From NCBI GenBank assembly GCA_022508265.1, contig JAFLVP010000010.1, positions 1 through 49,225 of the forward strand: a stretch of 49,225 nt of DNA, given 5' to 3'. Source of the stretch: Clostridiales bacterium. GTDB taxonomy: Bacteria > Bacillota > Clostridia > Christensenellales > Borkfalkiaceae. The translations under genes were made by a program, and so were the position numbers. The notes under the pieces were generated by a model. It was not told the origin of the DNA and ran no database searches. It worked only from the letters and a program-made list of their open reading frames with translations. How positions within the stretch are numbered: the stretch's first letter is position 1; each line of letters begins with the position of its first letter. This document shows positions 46,442 through 49,225 of the stretch, piece by piece.

Positions 46442-47383
46442 TTAGATTATTTTTTCTGCTATTCTCAATTTAGCGCATTTTGAGCGCGAATTTACCGTTA
46501 TTTCTTTTAAGTCTGCCGTGATTGGTTTTGCGTTGACAATTTCAATCTCTTTCTTTTTGCCGCATACGCACACGGGCAAGCTTTTGTCGCAAATGCAGTC
46601 GAGAGACAAATATCTGAACGCCTGTTTTACTATTCTGTCTTCGAGCGAGTGAAAGGTAAGTATTGCAATTCTTCCGCCCTTTTTAAGCTTTCCTACAAGT
46701 CCTATAACGCAATCGTACAAGCCGTTGAGTTCTCCGTTTACCGCTATTCTGAAAGCCTGAAAGCTCTTTCTTGCACACGGTCCGTTCTGTTTGAACTTGT
46801 AGGGGACACTCTTTTCGATTATTTCAACAAGCTCGCCGCACGTCGTTATACGTTTTCTCTCTCTGTCTTTAACTATATTCGATGCTATCGAGCTTGCAAA
46901 ACTTTCTTCGCCGTACTCTTTGAGAATTTTTACAATTGCTTCTCTCGAATACTCGTTGACTATTGTTTCAGCCGTAAGAGGCTGGCTTTTGTTCATCCTC
47001 ATGTCGAGCGGGGCGTTCGGTTTCATATAAGAGAACCCCCTGTCCTCGCTGTCAAGCTGGTGGCTTGATACACCGAAGTCGAGTATCACCCCGTCAAGCC
47101 CGTCCACGCCCGCCTCTTTTAGGACGCTTTCGTATTGCTTGTAGTCCGATTTGTAGATTTCAAATCTGTCTTTAAATTCCTTTAACCTCTCCGTTGCCGC
47201 CGCTATTGCGTCGTCGTCAAGGTCTGTTGCAATCAGTTTTCCGTTCGGTGACGACCTTCTTAAAATCTCGTACGAGTGTCCGCCACCGCCGACCGTTCCG
47301 TCGAAGTATATTCCGCCGTCCTTAAGGTTGAGCCCCTGCATACACTCTTCGAGCATTACGGGGATATGTGAAAATGCGCTCAC
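46442..47383 (-). CDS. rsmH: 16S rRNA (cytosine-1402-N4)-methyltransferase
   Basis: SAM-dependent methyltransferase (MraW) acting on C1402 in the decoding centre. The 313 residues begin with HIPVMLEECMQGL and have the SAM-site motif YFDGTVGGGGHSYEIL near residue 27. DGVILDFGVSSHQLD near residue 97 and ILTFHSLEDRIVKQAF near residue 235 are also standard. Translation begins at GTG three bases after the mraZ stop; AAAGG lies directly against the GTG, so coupling with mraZ is likely. Confidence 0.96.
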   Translation of the reverse strand: MSAFSHIPVMLEECMQGLNLKDGGIYFDGTVGGGGHSYEILRRSSPNGKLIATDLDDDAIAAATERLKEFKDRFEIYKSDYKQYESVLKEAGVDGLDGVILDFGVSSHQLDSEDRGFSYMKPNAPLDMRMNKSQPLTAETIVNEYSREAIVKILKEYGEESFASSIASNIVKDRERKRITTCGELVEIIEKSVPYKFKQNGPCARKSFQAFRIAVNGELNGLYDCVIGLVGKLKKGGRIAILTFHSLEDRIVKQAFRYLSLDCICDKSLPVCVCGKKKEIEIVNAKPITADLKEITVNSRSKCAKLRIAEKII

Positions 47384-47385
47384 CT

Positions 47386-47817
47386 TTATATACCGAGTTT
47401 GCCGAACAATACGTCGAAGTCTTCATCTTCGTTCTTGTAATATTCGTCGTAGACTTCCTTAGCCCAAATTTCCACGTGGGTAATCGCACCGCAGATTACG
47501 ATATCCTTATCAATGCGGGCGTAATCTTTGAGATTATTGGGAAGAATCATCCTTCCCTGCGAGTCTCCTTCTAATACGGCACATGATTTTGCAAACATTG
47601 TAAGTGCTTTGGAAGCCTCGGGGTCACCCATTTTTATATTTTCGCTCAACTGATTTATGATATTGGTGTAACCATCCTTAAAGAACACAAAAAGTCTGTG
47701 ATTTGTACCCTTTGCAAAGTACAACACCCTTTCATCCCCCTTAAGTTTGTTGGGAAGTCTTATTCTGTTTTTAGAGTCAATTTGATAATTGTACTCCCCA
47801 ACGCAATCCGGATTCAT
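47386..47817 (-). CDS. mraZ: Transcriptional regulator MraZ
   Basis: AbrB-fold DNA-binding protein that represses its own dcw operon. The 143 residues contain two SpoVT/AbrB-like MraZ repeats: residues of about 7-55 (YNYQIDSKNRIRLPNKLK) and 75-125 (AVLEGDSQGRMILPNNLKD), each with the DxxGR-type core, although the first reads DSKNR. A frame 20 codons longer runs through the promoter to 47877, so the ATG at 47817 is chosen, with AAAGGG about nine bases upstream. It is the first gene of the dcw operon. Confidence 0.94.
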   Translation of the reverse strand: MNPDCVGEYNYQIDSKNRIRLPNKLKGDERVLYFAKGTNHRLFVFFKDGYTNIINQLSENIKMGDPEASKALTMFAKSCAVLEGDSQGRMILPNNLKDYARIDKDIVICGAITHVEIWAKEVYDEYYKNEDEDFDVLFGKLGI

Positions 47818-47848
47818 AAAATACGCCCTTTTGTGTCTTAGTAAAGAT

Positions 47849-47877
47849 ATAATAACACGGCTTTTTGAGCCTGTCAA
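47849..47877 (-). promoter_or_regulatory. Promoter of the mraZ/dcw operon
   Basis: On the minus strand, a perfect -35 TTGACA (47877-47872), a 17-base spacer and -10 TATTAT (47854-47849). The predicted leader is about 25 bases. Two short direct repeats lie immediately upstream of the -35. Confidence 0.82.
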
Positions 47878-47885
47878 CCATTTTT

Positions 47886-47900
47886 TGGGAAAAAGTGGGA
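47886..47900 (+). promoter_or_regulatory. Possible MraZ boxes
   Basis: TGGGA at 47886-47890 and again at 47896-47900 are direct repeats with a 10-bp period, followed by a weaker TGGAA at 47907. MraZ is known to bind TGGG-type repeats near mraZ promoters. These lie just upstream of the -35 and on the strand opposite to mraZ, so orientation is a caveat. Confidence 0.5.
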
Positions 47901-47930
47901 AAAAAATGGAATTTATTCCCCTTAGCTGTT

Positions 47931-48674
47931 TTATCTAGGGAAAAGTAGGTCAAAAACGGCTCTATTCTTCCCTTCATCGCCACCGCAAAAATCTATTTTA
48001 GGGTGTAGGCTCTCACTTTTGACATGTTTTTGGGCTAAAACAGAACATAGCCTATCCGCCGTACCGTAAATTCCGTCGAAAACTTCGCAGTTATAGAACT
48101 TTTTAACTATGTCTGTTATGTAAGAATAGTGTGTGCAGCCTAAAACTACGCTTTCGGGCGAGTACTTGGGAAGCATTTTAATAATTTCACTTTCATTTAT
48201 ATTGAAAATATTGTGCTCGATATACTCGGCAAGATTGGGACAGGCAGCCACCTGGGTTATACCGTTGCCGAATCTCTCCAAAAGAGTTGCAATTGACCTG
48301 CTTGAAGCTGTTGCGGGGGTGGCAAGGACCAGACATTTACCTCCGCTACGGGCTGCGGGCTTTATTGCGGGCTCTACACCTATTATCGGAAAGGAATATT
48401 TTGCTCTCAACCTCGCTGCACACACTGCCGTGACGGTATTGCAGGCAATTACCGCCGCGTGCGGGTTAATGGCGGCTATTTTTTCAAAAATTTTGTCAGC
48501 CTTGTAAAACAGTTCGTCACTGTCAAGTGTGCCGTACGGCATGTTGAAGTTATCGGCAAAGTATGTAAAATTTGCGTAAGGAATCTGCCGCGCGCATTGT
48601 GCAAGCAGGTTGAGTCCGCCTATTCCGCTATCAAAAAATGCCACGCGGAGATTTTTGCAGATTAAATCGTTCAC
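47931..48674 (-). CDS. murI: Glutamate racemase
   Basis: Interconverts L- and D-glutamate, supplying D-Glu to MurD. The 247-residue frame has AFFDSGIGGLNLL near the start, YFADNFNMPYG, and the two catalytic cysteines in AVIACNTVTAV near residue 78 and VVLGCTHYSY near residue 177. The start is uncertain: GTG at 48674 has no ribosome site and directly abuts a -10-like TATAAT, while GTG at 48644 would give the short N-terminus usual for MurI. It lies just upstream of the dcw promoter, with no convincing terminator in between. Confidence 0.93.
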   Translation of the reverse strand: MNDLICKNLRVAFFDSGIGGLNLLAQCARQIPYANFTYFADNFNMPYGTLDSDELFYKADKIFEKIAAINPHAAVIACNTVTAVCAARLRAKYSFPIIGVEPAIKPAARSGGKCLVLATPATASSRSIATLLERFGNGITQVAACPNLAEYIEHNIFNINESEIIKMLPKYSPESVVLGCTHYSYITDIVKKFYNCEVFDGIYGTADRLCSVLAQKHVKSESLHPKIDFCGGDEGKNRAVFDLLFPR

Positions 48675-48725
48675 ATTATAATAATATTGAAGTTGTCTAA
48701 AATATATTAAAAAAAATCTTAAAAG

Positions 48726-48750
48726 CCGATTGAAAATAGTTTACAATCGG
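48726..48750. repeat. Inverted repeat overlapping the rpsT promoter
   Basis: CCGATTG (48726-48732) and CAATCGG (48744-48750) form a perfect 7-bp inverted repeat with an 11-base centre. It overlaps the rpsT -35 box, a place where a bound protein would block transcription. No matching regulator was recognised. Confidence 0.45.
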
Positions 48751-48768
48751 TAATATTTGTGATAAAAT
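48740..48768 (+). promoter_or_regulatory. Promoter of rpsT
   Basis: -35 TTTACA (48740-48745), a 17-base spacer and -10 TAAAAT (48763-48768). The predicted start near 48775 gives a leader of about 35 bases before the ATG. Confidence 0.75.
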
Positions 48769-48809
48769 TACACAGTAATTTCAAGGAATATGTATCAAGG
48801 AGTAATCAG

Positions 48810-49073
48810 ATGCCTAATATAAAGTCTGCAAAAAAGCGCGTGCTTGTTACGGAGAAGAAAACGGAGAGAAACAAAGCAATTAAATCGGAAGTTAAAACCG
48901 AAATTAAAAAGTTCCTCGCTCTCGTTCAGAGCGGAGATAAAACTGCTGCTACGGAAAAGTTCTCTTACACCTGCTCGATTATCGACGGTGCCGTTTCCAA
49001 GGGTGTTCTCAAAAAGAATACTGCCGCGAACAAGAAATCGGGACTTGCGAAAAAACTCAACGCAATGGCTTAA
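48810..49073 (+). CDS. rpsT: 30S ribosomal protein S20
   Basis: Primary binding protein of 16S rRNA in the small subunit. The 87-residue, Lys-rich helical protein begins with the diagnostic MPNIKSAKKRV and ends in the helical KKNTAANKKSGLAKKLN. A frame 17 codons longer would start upstream of the predicted transcript start. AAGGAG (48797-48802) seven bases before the ATG at 48810 fixes the start. It is a single-gene unit with its own promoter and terminator, divergent from murI. Confidence 0.97.
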   Translation: MPNIKSAKKRVLVTEKKTERNKAIKSEVKTEIKKFLALVQSGDKTAATEKFSYTCSIIDGAVSKGVLKKNTAANKKSGLAKKLNAMA

Positions 49074-49082
49074 CACCGTTTA

Positions 49083-49109
49083 AAAAGCGAGCGCACTCCG
49101 CTCGCTTTT
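49083..49109 (+). terminator. Terminator of rpsT
   Basis: An 11-bp stem (49083-49093 with 49099-49109) with a five-base loop. The four T at its end form part of the stem and further T-rich sequence follows. It lies between rpsT and the tRNA, so the tRNA probably has its own promoter, which was not recognised. Confidence 0.85.
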
Positions 49110-49150
49110 GATTATTTTAGCTAAACGTGGGTGTTAACCCTCTTCCCTCT

Positions 49151-49225
49151 GCTTCCGTAGTTAAATGGATATAATAAACCCCTCCTAAGGGTTAGTTATG
49201 GGTTCGATTCCCGTCGGGAGTACCA
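49151..49225 (+). tRNA. tRNA-Arg (anticodon CCU)
   Basis: A complete 75-base tRNA with encoded CCA ending on the last base of the window. The acceptor stem pairs GCTTCCG with CGGGAGT, the anticodon stem AACCC/GGGTT encloses CTCCTAA with anticodon CCT (reads AGG), and the T loop is TTCGATT. The terminal G1-U72 and an inner U-G pair are wobble pairs, which is slightly unusual. Confidence 0.9.

Noticed and set aside
47818-47877. A 20-codon extension of mraZ
   Set aside because: It contains the -35 and -10 boxes of the operon, so it cannot be translated from that promoter.
47905-47920. A GGAA-TTTA-TTCC mini-hairpin between murI and mraZ as a terminator
   Set aside because: The stem has only four A/T-rich pairs; it is too weak to call, although a T run follows on the minus strand.

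Overview
The window reads as a chromosomal housekeeping segment of a low-to-moderate GC Bacillota, probably a clostridial lineage. Evidence: a Gram-positive style dcw cell-division cluster with mraZ, an RNase Y (rny), SpoVG, a YnbB-type PLP enzyme next to miaA, a PadR regulator, a SpoIIIE/FtsK translocase in the conserved ftsK-rimO-pgsA-cinA-recA order, and no outer-membrane genes. MurE carries a DNPR motif, which predicts meso-diaminopimelate in the wall. No CRISPR array, prophage, transposase or toxin-antitoxin pair is visible. Coding density is very high and no stretch over 300 bases lacks a gene.

Layout from left to right. The 3' part of tRNA-Trp with its terminator (1-90). A minus-strand operon comEB-ppi-purB (2574-152), divergent from groES-groEL (2712-4642). 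A six-gene minus-strand operon miaB-mutS-mutL-miaA-ynbB-nuclease (13540-4690), which joins mismatch repair, tRNA A37 modification and a PD-(D/E)XK/DUF5655-like nuclease. A divergent class A PBP (13622-15841). A minus-strand operon acyl-ACP thioesterase, YgjP-like peptidase, cysteine desulfurase, thiI (19541-15873), divergent from a plus-strand pair made of a membrane-anchored PadR-like regulator and a flavodoxin (19703-21567). Then rny alone, followed by a six-gene minus-strand operon ftsK-rimO-pgsA-cinA-recA-nadE (32428-23386). Then murC, divergent from spoVG, followed by ftsA-ftsZ from their own promoter. Then the main dcw operon mraZ-rsmH-ftsL-ftsI-murE-mraY-murD-ftsW-murA-ftsQ (47817-37007), with murI just upstream. 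The right end holds rpsT and a complete tRNA-Arg(CCU) ending on the last base.

The genes form coherent functional blocks. MurI, MurA, MurC, MurD, MurE and MraY make peptidoglycan precursors, and FtsW, FtsI and the class A PBP polymerise and cross-link them. FtsA, FtsZ, FtsL, FtsQ and FtsK organise division and chromosome clearance. MiaA/MiaB and ThiI with its cysteine desulfurase modify tRNA. MutS, MutL and RecA maintain DNA.

No clearly new multi-gene system is evident. The best leads are departures from the norm: a degenerate FtsA without a visible membrane helix; an FtsL with a long cytoplasmic extension; a PadR-like protein with four membrane helices paired with a flavodoxin; a nuclease-like gene at the tail of the mismatch-repair operon; a CinA with a reduced N-terminal domain; a possibly leaderless miaB; and a dcw cluster without murF and murG. 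Several start codons were moved from the longest reading frame because the extra N-terminus ran through a promoter or a neighbouring gene. Promoters and operators are consensus matches read by eye.
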